Shown here piece after piece: positions 9,528-19,062 of a DNA stretch of 64,000 nt (positions within the stretch are counted from its first letter, which is position 1; each line of letters opens with the position of its first letter). The stretch comes from Nostoc sp. CHAB 5836 (GTDB taxonomy: Bacteria; Cyanobacteriota; Cyanobacteriia; Cyanobacteriales; Nostocaceae), in NCBI RefSeq assembly GCF_020829445.1, contig NZ_JAIVFV010000001.1, positions 58,104-122,103 of the forward strand. The letters run 5' to 3'. The translations under genes were made by a program, and so were the position numbers. Under the pieces are notes generated by a model, which saw only the letters and a list, made by a program, of their open reading frames with translations, did no database searches and was not told the DNA's origin.

Positions 9528-9580
9528 CATAATAGCTTGAAAGAGTAGAAGGCCATATTCTACTCTTTCAAGCTATTATG
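9528..9580. repeat. 23-bp perfect hairpin
   Basis: Arms 9528-9550 and 9558-9580 are perfectly complementary around a 7-base loop. It lies 100 bases past the ATPase stop and has only a weak T-run, so it may end or stabilise the ATPase transcript. Confidence 0.65.
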
Positions 9581-9683
9581 CAATTTTAAAGCTTATTTAG
9601 GTCAGCACCACAGAACTTATGGTGCGCGAAAATGGCAGAATCCGAAACAAATCTTGATTATTCACAGTTCTACCGATTTGTCA

Positions 9684-10124
9684 ATGGCAGCAGAAACCAA
9701 TGAAAACCATCTATTGATTATTGAAGACGATCAAGGTCGCAAAGAATTTTCTCTGGATCAACCCGTCTACTCTATCGGTAGAGACCGTGAGTGTAATATC
9801 CGTTTGATATCGCAGTTTGTCTCCCGCCGCCATGCCACATTAGTGAGATTGCCACGAGAGCATAATAGTCATGCCTACTACTACCGGATTGTAGATGGCG
9901 ATGCCAAAGGTAAACCTAGTTCCAACGGTTTGATGATTAATGGACGTAAGATACCATCTCACGATCTCAGAAATGAAGACGAGATCATTTTTGGTCCTCA
10001 AGTACGTGCCATTTATTACCTTTTAAGAAATACTCAACGTTTGTCCCAAACGGATTCGAGTGAGTATGATATTACACTAATAAACCCCGGTATGGCTGAG
10101 GATTTAGAGGAGATAGGAGAGTGA
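9684..10124 (+). CDS. FHA domain protein
   Basis: This 146-residue protein consists of one forkhead-associated domain, which binds phosphothreonine. The signature is complete: SIGRDRECNIRL, then SRRHATLV, then SSNGLMINGRKI, giving the G-R, S-x-x-H and N-G residues that contact the phosphopeptide. The C-terminal 25 residues are acidic. The frame is open from a TTG at 9654, but the ATG at 9684 starts where homology would be expected. It probably reads Ser/Thr kinase signals; no kinase gene is in the window. It is convergent with the next gene. Confidence 0.88.
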   Translation: MAAETNENHLLIIEDDQGRKEFSLDQPVYSIGRDRECNIRLISQFVSRRHATLVRLPREHNSHAYYYRIVDGDAKGKPSSNGLMINGRKIPSHDLRNEDEIIFGPQVRAIYYLLRNTQRLSQTDSSEYDITLINPGMAEDLEEIGE

Positions 10125-10199
10125 ATTATAACTACCAATTACAGTCTGACATTCTCAGAGTTTCAATGGGTGAGAGTGTCTATAGAATCATCAAAGTAT

Positions 10200-10547
10200 C
10201 TATCCTGCAAGACTTTCAATCAAATGCCAATGGCGGCTACTTTCAATTGTCTGCTTGATGAATTCAAACATTTGTCGGCAGTAATTATTTAATTGGAGTG
10301 GTAGTTCTTGATTTTTAATCACAATACTCATCCGGGTTTCGGTTTCAGTAGATTTTGATTTATCGATCAGTACTTCTACGGTTACCAATTTAGGAAAAGG
10401 AACATTGCCAGGAACCTGACGAGCGATAATGTAATCGGGTGTGTGGTATTGAATATCCAACTGACAGTCCTGTAGAAGTTCTACAAGTAACGGCAACAGA
10501 TGGTCACTAGGAACAGAAACAATAAATAAACACGTATACCGAGCCAT
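10200..10547 (-). CDS. Conserved hypothetical protein
   Basis: This 115-residue soluble protein is not one I can assign. Alternating strands and helices (YTCLFIVSVPSDHLLPLLVELLQDC, DYIIARQVPG, VTVEVLIDKS, MSIVIKNQELPLQ) suggest a compact alpha/beta fold, with C30 and C90 isolated. There is no signal peptide or membrane helix. The ATG at 10547 is the only in-frame candidate covering the full fold. It is convergent with the FHA gene, 75 bases apart. Confidence 0.65.
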   Translation of the reverse strand: MARYTCLFIVSVPSDHLLPLLVELLQDCQLDIQYHTPDYIIARQVPGNVPFPKLVTVEVLIDKSKSTETETRMSIVIKNQELPLQLNNYCRQMFEFIKQTIESSRHWHLIESLAG

Positions 10548-10650
10548 AATAGCCCCAGGGCTTGCAACACTCCGTCCATCCTATGATACCGAAGCATCTG
10601 AGCAGAAAGTTATTAAAAAAGCAAAGTTTTTGAGTTTTGAGATCAGGCAT

Positions 10651-10752
10651 TAAGTAGGTCGGCGCAATTAAAGTTAACTGGCTAAGGCTGTCATTTGTCA
10701 TTTGTCATTCGTCATTTGTCATTCGTAAGGGTTTTAAGCACCAACGTACTTA
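10651..10752. mobile_element. Interspersed element 'D', inverted short copy
   Basis: This carries TAAGTAGGTCGGCGCAATTAA, AACTGGCTAAGGCTG and the TCATTTG heptads, the complement of the copy at 5970. It ends near ACGTACTTAC. It lies just upstream of the epimerase gene. Confidence 0.6.
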
Positions 10753-10835
10753 CATCTGTTTTAGCCACAAGGAAAGTCCCACAAGCTAAAAGTTTGATCA
10801 AAAACTTTACAATAAAGCTTTGGCTGAGGTAGAAA

Positions 10836-11846
10836 ATGAAAGTCGCAATTACTGGAGCAACAGGATTTGTCGGTAGTCGTTTGGTACAACGACTTCATGG
10901 AGAAGGTCATAAAATAGTAGTGTTAACTCGGAACACCGTCTTTGCTCAAAAGGTTTTTCCATCTGAAGCTTACGCCAATCTAGAAATTGTTGCCTATACA
11001 CCAAATACTTCTGGTTCTTGGCAAAGTGTCATCGCTGGTTGTGATGGCGTAGTTAATCTAGCAGGAGAACCTATTGGTGAAGGACGCTGGACACCAGAAC
11101 GCAAACAAGAAATTCTCAATAGCCGAAAACTAGGTACACAAAAAATAGTTGAAGCAATAGCCAAGGCTAACCCCAAAACAGCAGTTGCGACAACGGGCAG
11201 CCACACTCTCGCGGAAGTTCCCGACCTTGAGGGAAGTGGCGTCGGAATCTTTGCAACGCATTGCCTCCCTAGGGTGTTAATTAACGCTTCTGCTATTGGC
11301 TACTACGGCACCAGTGAAACGGCAACCTTTGATGAAACAAGTTTATCTGGTAACGATTTTCTCGCCCAAGTCTGCCAAGCCTGGGAAGCAGAGGCGATAA
11401 AGGTAAAAGATGCTGGTGTGCGGTTGGTAATTCTGCGTTTTGGAATTGTTCTGGGCAATGGCGGTGCTTTAGGTAAAATGATTCCGCCTTTTAAACTCTT
11501 CGCTGGTGGCCCCATTGGCAGTGGTCGGCAGTGGTTCTCATGGATTCATCTAGACGATTTAGTTAACCTGATTGTGCAAGCTTTAACTAAACCGGAAATA
11601 GAAGGCGTATATAATGCCACTGCTCCTGAACCTGTGAGAATGACAGATTTAAGCCAAACTTTGGGACGAGTGATGAATCGCCCCTCTTGGTTGCCTGTTC
11701 CTGCTTTTGCCATCGAAGCTCTTTTAGGAGATGGGGCTATAGTAGTTTTAGAAGGTCAGCAAGTCATCCCAAAACGTACCGTAGAAACAGGCTTTGAGTA
11801 CAAATATCCTAATTTGCAATCAGCACTAACACAAATTCTTAATTAA
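10836..11846 (+). CDS. TIGR01777 NAD-dependent epimerase-like protein
   Basis: This 336-residue extended short-chain dehydrogenase has the Rossmann motif GATGFVGSRL at residues 7-16, the GVVNLAGEPI block, a WTPERKQEILNSRK helix, a YYG motif (SAIGYYG) holding the active-site tyrosine, and the C-terminal region ending VETGFEYKYPNL typical of the TIGR01777/YfcH/SulA group. Cyanobacterial members have been linked to cell division or thylakoid processes, but the substrate is unknown. Family length is about 305. The excess is explained by residues 118-146 (DNA 11187-11273), which interrupt the usual NPK...VLINASAIGYYG strand-helix with unrelated sequence. This looks like an in-frame insertion and may impair the enzyme. 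Confidence 0.88.
   Translation: MKVAITGATGFVGSRLVQRLHGEGHKIVVLTRNTVFAQKVFPSEAYANLEIVAYTPNTSGSWQSVIAGCDGVVNLAGEPIGEGRWTPERKQEILNSRKLGTQKIVEAIAKANPKTAVATTGSHTLAEVPDLEGSGVGIFATHCLPRVLINASAIGYYGTSETATFDETSLSGNDFLAQVCQAWEAEAIKVKDAGVRLVILRFGIVLGNGGALGKMIPPFKLFAGGPIGSGRQWFSWIHLDDLVNLIVQALTKPEIEGVYNATAPEPVRMTDLSQTLGRVMNRPSWLPVPAFAIEALLGDGAIVVLEGQQVIPKRTVETGFEYKYPNLQSALTQILN
11187..11273 (+). repeat. 87-bp in-frame insertion in the epimerase gene
   Basis: Removing these 87 bases restores the expected strand (NPKTAV joined to VLINASAIGYYG) and a normal 307-residue length. The insert is GC-rich compared with its surroundings and keeps the frame. Its source is unidentified, and no second copy was found by eye in the window. 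Confidence 0.6.
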
Positions 11847-11939
11847 AAGGGAGTGGGGATTAAGAATTTTAGATTTTAGATTTTGGATTTTGGATTAAAT
11901 TTTAATCTGAAATCCGAAATTGAACGAACTTTGGGGGTT

Positions 11940-12097
11940 TAAGTCAAGAGTCTCTACAGGCAGAACGTTTTTGGTCGGGGTCTAAATCCCCGGATGCTCT
12001 CTACGAGACGCTCTGCGCGTTCGCAGACTCGCTTTCGGCGTCGCTAACACAAAACTTAATTACGAATTACGAATTACGAATTACGAATTATTTTAAT
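11940..12097. repeat. Mixed intergenic repeats
   Basis: This contains a CTACGAGACGCTCTGCGCG-type palindromic fragment (11980-12050) and a run of AATTACGAATT units (about 12057-12090). It separates the epimerase gene from the convergent small membrane protein gene. Confidence 0.6.
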
Positions 12098-12119
12098 TGC
12101 CCCATTCCCAATTCTTTGA

Positions 12120-12365
12120 CTATTGACTAGAGAGAAATTTTCTGGAAACCCAACTGATAATACCACTGAGAATAGCACCACCCATGAGGATGCCAATTGC
12201 TGGGTTAAACACGGGTTGCCACAGTTTATGCCACAAATCTAAACCCAGGTTTACTCCCGCAGCATCACCGATCGCTGCGATCGCTAACCAGCCAAAGCCA
12301 AACAAAACTAAAAAAACATCTGCGACTAAAACCATGTTTAGCCAATTTAACAATTTATCTTTCAT
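12120..12365 (-). CDS. Small conserved membrane protein
   Basis: This 81-residue protein has two strong hydrophobic helices (about 12-35 and 54-75) separated by a short loop (GVNLGLDLWHKLWQP). The frame is open upstream to 12497, but those residues are translated repeat-like DNA, so I place the start at the ATG at 12365. I do not recognise a named family. It follows the TPR gene on the same strand by about 130 bases and might be cotranscribed with it. Confidence 0.65.
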   Translation of the reverse strand: MKDKLLNWLNMVLVADVFLVLFGFGWLAIAAIGDAAGVNLGLDLWHKLWQPVFNPAIGILMGGAILSGIISWVSRKFLSSQ

Positions 12366-12493
12366 GATTGGAATGGGGAATGGCGAATGGGCAGTCGGGA
12401 ATGAGAAATGAGGAGTTTGTATTACCAAGAAACAAGGTAGGACGCAAGAGAGAGACTCATTCAACAATTTTTCCTTGTCCCCAGTTCCCATCC

Positions 12494-12916
12494 TCATTCT
12501 TCAAACAGCCAATTTTTGACTTTTTTCAAACTCTGCCAATCTGGTTTTCTACTTAAACCGTCTTCAATACTATTTTTTATTTCATCTTGCCACTCTTCAT
12601 TGACAAAAATTAGCTGTTGTGCTATGTCAATATGTTCTCGCAGACCTTTTTGACCTGTTTCTAGCATTGCTAAGGCAAGATTTATTCTCGCCTGTGGATC
12701 TTGTGGGTTTGTCTTGACTGCTTTCTGTGCAGCTTTGTAAGCCAAGTTGGGTTTGTTATCGAGTAGATACAACCACGCTAAACAGACCCAAGCAGCACTA
12801 GTTTTGGGAGCGCGATCGCACACTTCTTTAAACACGGGGATTAAAGAATCTACTGCCTCTCCAGCTTTATAGCGTTCTAAACCTGTATCAAACAGGGATT
12901 CAACTGTATTAGTCAT
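12494..12916 (-). CDS. TPR repeat protein
   Basis: This 140-residue protein is made of tetratricopeptide-like helical pairs: SLFDTGLERYKAGEAVDSL, then SAAWVCLAWLYLLDNKPNLA, then PQARINLALAMLETGQ, followed by two further helices. The spacing of A, L, Y and P residues (NPQDPQARINLALAML) is typical of TPRs, which act as protein-binding scaffolds. It has no signal peptide. Its start lies directly beside a TCATTAG/TCATTGG heptad array at 12917-13026, which occupies its 5' untranslated region. The partner is unknown. Confidence 0.8.
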   Translation of the reverse strand: MTNTVESLFDTGLERYKAGEAVDSLIPVFKEVCDRAPKTSAAWVCLAWLYLLDNKPNLAYKAAQKAVKTNPQDPQARINLALAMLETGQKGLREHIDIAQQLIFVNEEWQDEIKNSIEDGLSRKPDWQSLKKVKNWLFEE

Positions 12917-13026
12917 TGGTCATTAGTCATTGGTCATTGGTTATTGGTCATTAGTCATTGGTCATTAGTCATTAGGCAACTGCAAATAATAAACGACAAA
13001 TGACAAGGGATAAATGACAAATGACA
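12917..13026. repeat. Heptanucleotide repeat array
   Basis: Degenerate TCATTAG/TCATTGG heptads (12917-12975) followed by complementary AAATGAC heptads (13000-13026) fill the gap between the TPR and Fe-S carrier genes. This is the short tandem repeat type common in Nostoc. Confidence 0.85.
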
Positions 13027-13029
13027 ATA

Positions 13030-13386
13030 TTACACCCCAAATGACTTGCCGCAACCACAAGTTTGGTTGGCATTGGGGTTAGTGAATTGGAAACCACCGC
13101 CAATCATGGCATCGCTGTAATCGAGCATTAAACCGTAGAGATATAACAGACTCTTGCGATCGCTGACAATTTTGAAGCCATCATAATCAAAAACTTCATC
13201 TTGAGGGGTGATCTTGCTAGTGTCTTCAAAGTCCATCATGTAAGACATCCCAGAACAGCCACCCTGACGTACTCCTACCCGTAAGCAGAAGTCTGTGCCT
13301 TGCCTGTCCCGGAGGGATTTTACCTGGTGCAATGCGGCTTCGCTCAACAGAATTCCGCGTTGTTGAGGCTGAATTGCTTGTGTCAT
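13030..13386 (-). CDS. A-type Fe-S cluster carrier (IscA/SufA/ErpA family)
   Basis: This 118-residue protein has the three invariant cysteines of A-type carriers: C44 in QGGCSGM and C110 and C112 in CGCGKSF near the C-terminus. Such proteins take up iron or [Fe-S] clusters and hand them to apoproteins; in cyanobacteria they affect redox and iron responses. The frame is open further upstream, but the ATG at 13386 with AAGGAG about 12 bases before it fits the family N-terminus ([21 protein letters not shown]). No other isc or suf genes are adjacent. Confidence 0.93.
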   Translation of the reverse strand: MTQAIQPQQRGILLSEAALHQVKSLRDRQGTDFCLRVGVRQGGCSGMSYMMDFEDTSKITPQDEVFDYDGFKIVSDRKSLLYLYGLMLDYSDAMIGGGFQFTNPNANQTCGCGKSFGV

Positions 13387-13714
13387 CTGCTTTTTCAACT
13401 CCTTAATTAGTCTAAACCTTACCCTGTATCGGCTTGTTAATGCCTCTGGGTTTGCCCTTGGTGTTTTTGTATTCATTGTAGCGGCTTAGATGTCCCAAGA
13501 TGCCAAATTGTAAACACTTCGTCAAAAGCGGCCAAAGATTTTTATTCTAGAATTGAGGGACTCAGTGTGTTTAGACATTCGGTATTTTTGAAGTTCAATC
13601 CCTGCGGCAACCTGAGAAGCAACCACCTTTCAGGTGCAGCCATAAAACTTTAACCCCAGGCTAGCTATTCTCCAAAGTTTACTCCCAAATTGCTTCTTTT
13701 GGTTAACTTACTCT
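13387..13714. other. Divergent promoter region
   Basis: This 328-bp region separates two divergently transcribed genes and must hold both promoters. I see no palindrome or -10/-35 pair that I trust, and no coding sequence. Confidence 0.4.
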
Positions 13715-15358
13715 ATGACAAGTTTTAATCGCTCTACCAGTCGTCGGTTGAAGAAATTAACTCAAATTCCTTCTGTATGGGAGGGCGATCGCCGTCCGTT
13801 GTCATCACCAAACCAGCAGCACTCAGACTCAGAGGCAAAGGGAGAATGCATTCTTTGGGTAGATTACTCCCAGGGTCTTGTCCGAGGAATGGATGTGGTG
13901 GCTTCAGAGATCGGCCCAGAAGCAATAGTTCGCACTTTAATGCAAGCAATGGAGCATCCCCAAAGTCCGGCAAGACCTGCCAGACCCCAAAGAATTGTAG
14001 TCAAAGACCGCGAGATTCAATTTTACCTGCGGGGGGTGCTGCAAGATTTGGATATCGCCATTGACTACGCGCCAGAACTGCCTTTAATTGACGAACTATT
14101 TCGGGGATTTACCGACCTCCTCGATAGTCAAACCCCCGACTTACCCCCACAGTATGCACAAATCTTGCGAGAGAAAGCATTTGCAATTTGGCAAGCAGCA
14201 CCTTGGGAATTTTTGGAAGAACAGCAAATTTTGTCAATCGAGATTAATAAGTGGGATGTCGAGACACTCTATGCCTCAGTTATGGGAATGCTGGGAATGG
14301 AGTATGGGATTTTGTTTTATCGCTCCCAAGAGTCTTTAAAACGGTTTCGCGCCGCAGTTTTAAGAGATGAACAATCAACGGAGCATCTAGAAGAAGCATT
14401 CCTCAAGCAAGATTGCCTGTTTCTTACTTTTGAGAGTACTGATGAAACCGATGAAGATGAGGATGAAAAAGGTGATTTGGCGGATCTGCCATTATCAGAA
14501 ATTGATCCCAATTTTGGTAATATCCACCCCTTAGAAGGATTACGGTCTGTTTTATATGACGAAGAAGCACTGGTAATCTTCGTTGCCATAGAAAGCCTGA
14601 GCCGCTTTATTCGCGATCGCCGTCAAGAGCTTCATCAGGACATCTTCCCTACCCTCAGCCGTCGCTATCGCATTTCCCTACCGCAGTCGGAAGAATCAAC
14701 TAAATCTGTGGCTGTGACAGTCTCGACCATGCCGCAGTTGGCAGCAGAATTAGAGGAAATGGCAGGCTTTGGTGACGATGATCAGGAAATTGGTAACCTT
14801 GGCTCACCCACCTTCCAATCATTGCAAGATGACTTGATACCAGAAGATTCCTTCTTGAGCTTAGGTGTAGTGTCCTGGGAAATGTTGGAGTACCTGCGAA
14901 AGGGAGTCAGCTACCATCCGGTTGGTGAAATCAAGCAAGTGGGTGACGGTTTCCCGGTGATTTTAATTCAAACTTCTCGCCCCAAAGCTAAGACTGTAAT
15001 TGAAAGAATTGAAACAGCAGGGGGATTGAGAGCAATTTGCTTTAATCCAGGTGCAGACCCCTTCGATGGCGATCGCTACGATCTGGGCTTACTACAAACT
15101 CAAAATGGCGAATTGTTCCTATTTGGTGAATTTTTAGATGAAGATCCAATTCATGTAGAAGCCCGGAAAAAATGGAATCAGCGCTGTAAAAAGACTAAGG
15201 GCTACTGTGGCTTAATCATTGCCAAAGGACTAACGGGAGCCTCTCGTGGCAATCCTCAGTTACGAGATATGATGGCTTTGTTTGAAGGGCGATCGCTTTC
15301 ACCTAAAGATTTAGGTATTGGCACTCTGCAACTGATGCCCCAACTTAAATTTGAATAG
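13715..15358 (+). CDS. Conserved cyanobacterial protein, possibly DUF6930
   Basis: This 547-residue soluble protein has a serine/arginine-rich N-terminus, a region with WVDYSQGLVRGMDVVASEIGPEAIVRTLMQAMEHP near residues 48-82, and an acidic linker (TDETDEDEDEKGDL, about 243-256). I tentatively link it to DUF6930, a family seen mainly in cyanobacteria; that name is from memory. There is no signal peptide or membrane helix, and no catalytic motif I can name. ATG at 13715 has no strong ribosome site. It is single, followed by the long AT-rich gap. Confidence 0.7.
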   Translation: MTSFNRSTSRRLKKLTQIPSVWEGDRRPLSSPNQQHSDSEAKGECILWVDYSQGLVRGMDVVASEIGPEAIVRTLMQAMEHPQSPARPARPQRIVVKDREIQFYLRGVLQDLDIAIDYAPELPLIDELFRGFTDLLDSQTPDLPPQYAQILREKAFAIWQAAPWEFLEEQQILSIEINKWDVETLYASVMGMLGMEYGILFYRSQESLKRFRAAVLRDEQSTEHLEEAFLKQDCLFLTFESTDETDEDEDEKGDLADLPLSEIDPNFGNIHPLEGLRSVLYDEEALVIFVAIESLSRFIRDRRQELHQDIFPTLSRRYRISLPQSEESTKSVAVTVSTMPQLAAELEEMAGFGDDDQEIGNLGSPTFQSLQDDLIPEDSFLSLGVVSWEMLEYLRKGVSYHPVGEIKQVGDGFPVILIQTSRPKAKTVIERIETAGGLRAICFNPGADPFDGDRYDLGLLQTQNGELFLFGEFLDEDPIHVEARKKWNQRCKKTKGYCGLIIAKGLTGASRGNPQLRDMMALFEGRSLSPKDLGIGTLQLMPQLKFE

Positions 15359-17109
15359 TTGTACGAGTTGCCACAATCCCCAATCTCAAATTGTGGGTAT
15401 CAAAAATTAAGTTGATGTGTATTTGATTGATATATTGACTGAAATTGCATTTGGTTGGCGAAAAGAGAAAGGCTTTACCTTTTAACGTTTACGCCTCTTC
15501 TCTTTAGCAACTGAGTGTTCAGTGAAGTCAAAAGTACTCAGGATTTTTGCATTTCTATATCCCCTATTCCTTATAGGCGGTCTTTTAACTCAGCACTATT
15601 CATCCTTCTTGATCTGCGTACCTCTCAGGGCGCGGCACTTTGTCATTTATATGTATGTATATGTCAATACTAATAGGCAGCCAATGATTAGAAGTTAACT
15701 TTACCTCATTTTCATGAAGTGCCTGTATTTTCATAGTTTTACAGTCATTCTATTTGAATATTTGCCAGTATAAACAACTACAAAAGCACACACAACTATC
15801 TGTAAAGTTTGCTGTAATCAAAACTAACTGACGCACTTAGATATCGGAATCTTTTTTTAAGAATTTTTGGAGTTTAGCATCTTGTTATATATCAATATCA
15901 TCAAGCAAAACTTCAGATGTATATCTTTCTCTTTGTAATTTTTTTATAAAGGATTAAAGTTAGCTGGGTTAGTATCAAAATGAAGATTATTTAAAGTGCA
16001 TAAATCATGGATATAATGAATACAATACGGAAAAAGATTGAAATACATAATTATTTTTATTGGTATATTTACCCAATATTAAATGCTTGTAAGTCAATAC
16101 TATAGTCTCAGTAATTAATTTCTTAGCTTCCATCTAATAAGAATATTTACTGTCTATTTTTTTGCCCCGTAATTTGCCATAAACGGTTTATATAACCTCC
16201 AAATAGATGAGTATGAACAATGAAATAACATCACTTAATTGAAAGCAACCTATATCGCTAGAGAAAGGATAAAAACATGGCAAACTTTATCGGTCATTTA
16301 CAGAAATTTATTGTAAAAACATGAAAGCAAACTAAAATATTGTGATCGGCAACAGTCAAATAACATCACATCTATTCTTGGTGAAATTATCTGTGTGAAA
16401 TTACAGATAATCCTGTCAAATTTTACCAAAAAGCTTGGCTATTTACACCCAGTATACAGGGTTTTGCCCCTTTTTTTATGGCTACTAGATTGGCACGGAA
16501 AAGCAATTAACTTGATCGAGGGAAGCCAAAATTCATAACTGTTCAAGCAGCTCTTAACTTCTTGCTTACAATAATGGGTGCAGATGGGCGTTTCTACTAG
16601 AACAATCGGTTATTTGCTTACTTTTAAGAGATTATTCACGATCTATACACACTACTCTAACCCCCCTATAAGACAGCATTTCAGCATGATAATGATTGTG
16701 AAGCTTTATTTGATGATGTTGTACAAGATGTTCTCTCCAAACGGGTTTGACGAACTTCCTTAAGAGAGAAGGTCAAATGCTTTCGATAGAGAATAAATTT
16801 GAAAATCTTGATTGAGTCAAAAATAGCTGCCTCGAATTAATTTATAAAACTTCATTCTCAGGCTTTACTCATGCTGTTAGTAGGGTTATTATCTTCAAAA
16901 GCAGCTATGCGCTGTTTCTATTCTCAGAATAGTAACAAATAAAGTGTAGTTTTTTATTTCCTTTAGAAAATGATGAATCCTTTGACAAAACGAACATTTT
17001 TAATATTAATGGTATTACTTGTTTCCGGAGACAAATTCTGATAACCTTATCGGTTTACTCTTTACTTAGACCCTTTCGACGATCTAGATATACAGCAGAT
17101 AGCATCATA
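15359..17109. other. Long AT-rich gap without a clear gene
   Basis: 1.75 kb with no supported gene. Short imperfect hairpins follow the preceding stop (about 15371-15395 and 15462-15510) and may terminate that transcript. A 15-codon frame with a good ribosome site begins at ATG 16277. A 27-codon frame ending at 16750 (reading ...DNDCEALFDDVVQDVLSKRV) looks protein-like and may be the tail of a lost gene. The 61-codon frame at 16578-16763 shows no protein character. The composition differs from the surrounding genes. Confidence 0.5.
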
Positions 17110-17280
17110 ATGACAAATAAAAAATGGGCCGTTAAACGTATAACAGTTAATCTCGCAACACAAGAAGCGGAAAAACTAGAAAAATATTGCCAACAAACAG
17201 GTAGACCGGCAACAGATGTGATTCGTGAACTAATTAGAAGTTTACCTGTCTCCGACGACGGCAAAGATGTAAACAAGTAA
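17110..17280 (+). CDS. Small ribbon-helix-helix DNA-binding protein
   Basis: This 56-residue protein reads as a CopG/Arc-type ribbon-helix-helix factor: an N-terminal basic strand (KKWAVKRITVNL), helix 1 (ATQEAEKLEKYCQQ), a turn (TGRPATD), and helix 2 (VIRELIRSLP). The dimeric strand would enter the DNA major groove. The C-terminus is short and charged. ATG at 17110 lacks a strong ribosome site, and the frame is open a little further upstream without an ATG. It lies 276 bases before zds on the same strand, with hairpins between them. It could be a regulator or an antitoxin; no toxin follows it. Confidence 0.75.
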   Translation: MTNKKWAVKRITVNLATQEAEKLEKYCQQTGRPATDVIRELIRSLPVSDDGKDVNK

Positions 17281-17385
17281 TAAGTTACTTTCACTACTTA
17301 TTCGATATAACTGCTTTGCCACCAAAAAATAGTTATGATACTTTTTTGAGTCCGCCGCTTTGCACAAGAGTTTGTCTAGCTGATA

Positions 17386-17456
17386 CAGACGCGTTTTTCT
17401 CGCGTCTGGTCATTAACCGGGACTAAAAGAAGTGATCCAAGAGGTTTTAGTCCCGA
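17386..17456. terminator. Two hairpins between the RHH gene and zds
   Basis: CAGACGCG/CGCGTCTG (about 17387-17409) and GGGACTAAAA/TTTTAGTCCC (about 17419-17454) are two consecutive inverted repeats. The first could end the RHH transcript. The second lies about 100 bases before zds and may be an operator or leader structure. Confidence 0.5.
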
Positions 17457-17556
17457 CATTGCGATACCTTAATATGCTGACGGAGTTGATATTAAGTAGC
17501 AAATTCCGACACCAACCCAGTTACAATCTGTAAAGAAACTGAAAAGGAACGACGGA

Positions 17557-18996
17557 ATGCGCGTTGCAATCGTAGGTGCGGGACTGGCTGGGCTAGCAAC
17601 CGCAGTAGATCTAGCTGATGCTGGTTGTGAAGTAGAGATTTTTGAGTCTCGTCCGTTTGTAGGTGGTAAAGTTGGGAGTTGGGTTGATGGAGATGGCAAC
17701 CATCTAGAAATGGGGTTGCATGTATTTTTCGGGTGCTACTACGAACTATTTGACTTGATGAAGAAAGTGGGGGTGTTAGAAAACTTACGCCTCAAGGAAC
17801 ATACCCACACTTTTATTAATAAAGGGGGCCGGACTGGTGCTTTAGATTTTCGCTTTTTTACAGGTGCGCCTTTCAATGGGTTAAAGGCATTTTTCACCAC
17901 TTCCCAACTATCATTGCAGGATAAATTGCAAAATGCGATCGCTTTGGGGACTAGTCCCATAGTTCGCGGATTGGTAGACTTTAATGGGGCGATGAAAACC
18001 ATCCGCAATTTAGACAAAGTTAGCTTCGCCGATTGGTTCCGTAGTCACGGTGGGAGTAATGGCAGCATCAAGCGCTTATGGAACCCCATTGCCTACGCAT
18101 TGGGATTTATTGATTGCGAAAATATGTCTGCCCGTTGTATGTTAACGATATTCCAGCTATTTGCTGTCAGAACTGAAGCTTCAGTTCTGCGAATGCTGGA
18201 AGGTTCTCCATCTGAGTATTTACACAAGCCGATTCTGGAATATCTGGAAGTTAGAGGCACTAAAGTTTATACGCGTCGCCAAGTTCGGGAAATTCAGTTT
18301 ACTGAGTCAGACGAACAAACCCGCGTCATTGGTATAGTAGTTGCCCAAGGTGATACCGTAGAAACCATCACTGCTGATGCTTACGTTTTTGCCTGTGATG
18401 TTCCAGGAATTCAACGCATCCTACCCCAGGAGTGGCGTAAGTGGTCAGAATTTGACAATATTTACAAATTGGATGCAGTGCCAGTGGCTACAGTGCAGTT
18501 ACGCTTTGATGGTTGGGTCACAGAACTGAAGGATGGAGAGCAACGTAAACAGCTAAATCAGGCGGCTGGAATTGATAATTTACTTTACACTGCCGATGCT
18601 GACTTTTCTTGTTTTGCTGATTTGGCGTTGACTAGCCCTGCTGATTATTATCGCCCAGGACAGGGGTCTTTGTTACAGCTAGTGCTGACACCAGGAGATC
18701 CGTTTATTGGACAAAGTAATGAAGCGATCGCCCACCATGTCCTCAAGCAAGTCCATGAACTGTTTCCCTCGTCGCGGCAGCTAAATATGACTTGGTACAG
18801 TGTGGTAAAACTTGCTCAGTCTCTCTACCGTGAAGCGCCAGGGATGGATGTGTACCGTCCCAACCAAAAAACACCTGTAGATAATTTCTTCCTTGCAGGG
18901 AGTTATACTCAGCAAGATTACATCGACAGCATGGAAGGTGCTACTATTTCTGGGCGGCGTGCGGCTAAAGTGATTTTGGAGAGTTTGAAGAATTGA
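17557..18996 (+). CDS. zds: Zeta-carotene desaturase
   Basis: This 479-residue flavoprotein desaturates zeta-carotene to lycopene, next to phytoene desaturase in the plant-type carotenoid pathway at the membrane. The N-terminus is a textbook FAD-binding [17 protein letters not shown], followed by [13 protein letters not shown] and the [12 protein letters not shown] block specific to this plant-type desaturase group. The C-terminus has [26 protein letters not shown], the second FAD contact. The length is normal. ATG at 17557 follows AAAAGGAACGACGGA. The SRPBCC gene follows within 70 bases, and this order is common in cyanobacteria. Also called crtQ. Confidence 0.96.
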   Translation: MRVAIVGAGLAGLATAVDLADAGCEVEIFESRPFVGGKVGSWVDGDGNHLEMGLHVFFGCYYELFDLMKKVGVLENLRLKEHTHTFINKGGRTGALDFRFFTGAPFNGLKAFFTTSQLSLQDKLQNAIALGTSPIVRGLVDFNGAMKTIRNLDKVSFADWFRSHGGSNGSIKRLWNPIAYALGFIDCENMSARCMLTIFQLFAVRTEASVLRMLEGSPSEYLHKPILEYLEVRGTKVYTRRQVREIQFTESDEQTRVIGIVVAQGDTVETITADAYVFACDVPGIQRILPQEWRKWSEFDNIYKLDAVPVATVQLRFDGWVTELKDGEQRKQLNQAAGIDNLLYTADADFSCFADLALTSPADYYRPGQGSLLQLVLTPGDPFIGQSNEAIAHHVLKQVHELFPSSRQLNMTWYSVVKLAQSLYREAPGMDVYRPNQKTPVDNFFLAGSYTQQDYIDSMEGATISGRRAAKVILESLKN

Positions 18997-19062
18997 CGTA
19001 GACGCTTCGGCTTGCCGCAGGCTACCGCAAAGGGCGCAAAGGGCGTAAAGGAACAAGAGAGA

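Noticed and set aside
16578..16763. 61-codon frame in the long gap
   Set aside because: Composition is not protein-like, there is no ribosome site and it ends within AT-rich DNA.
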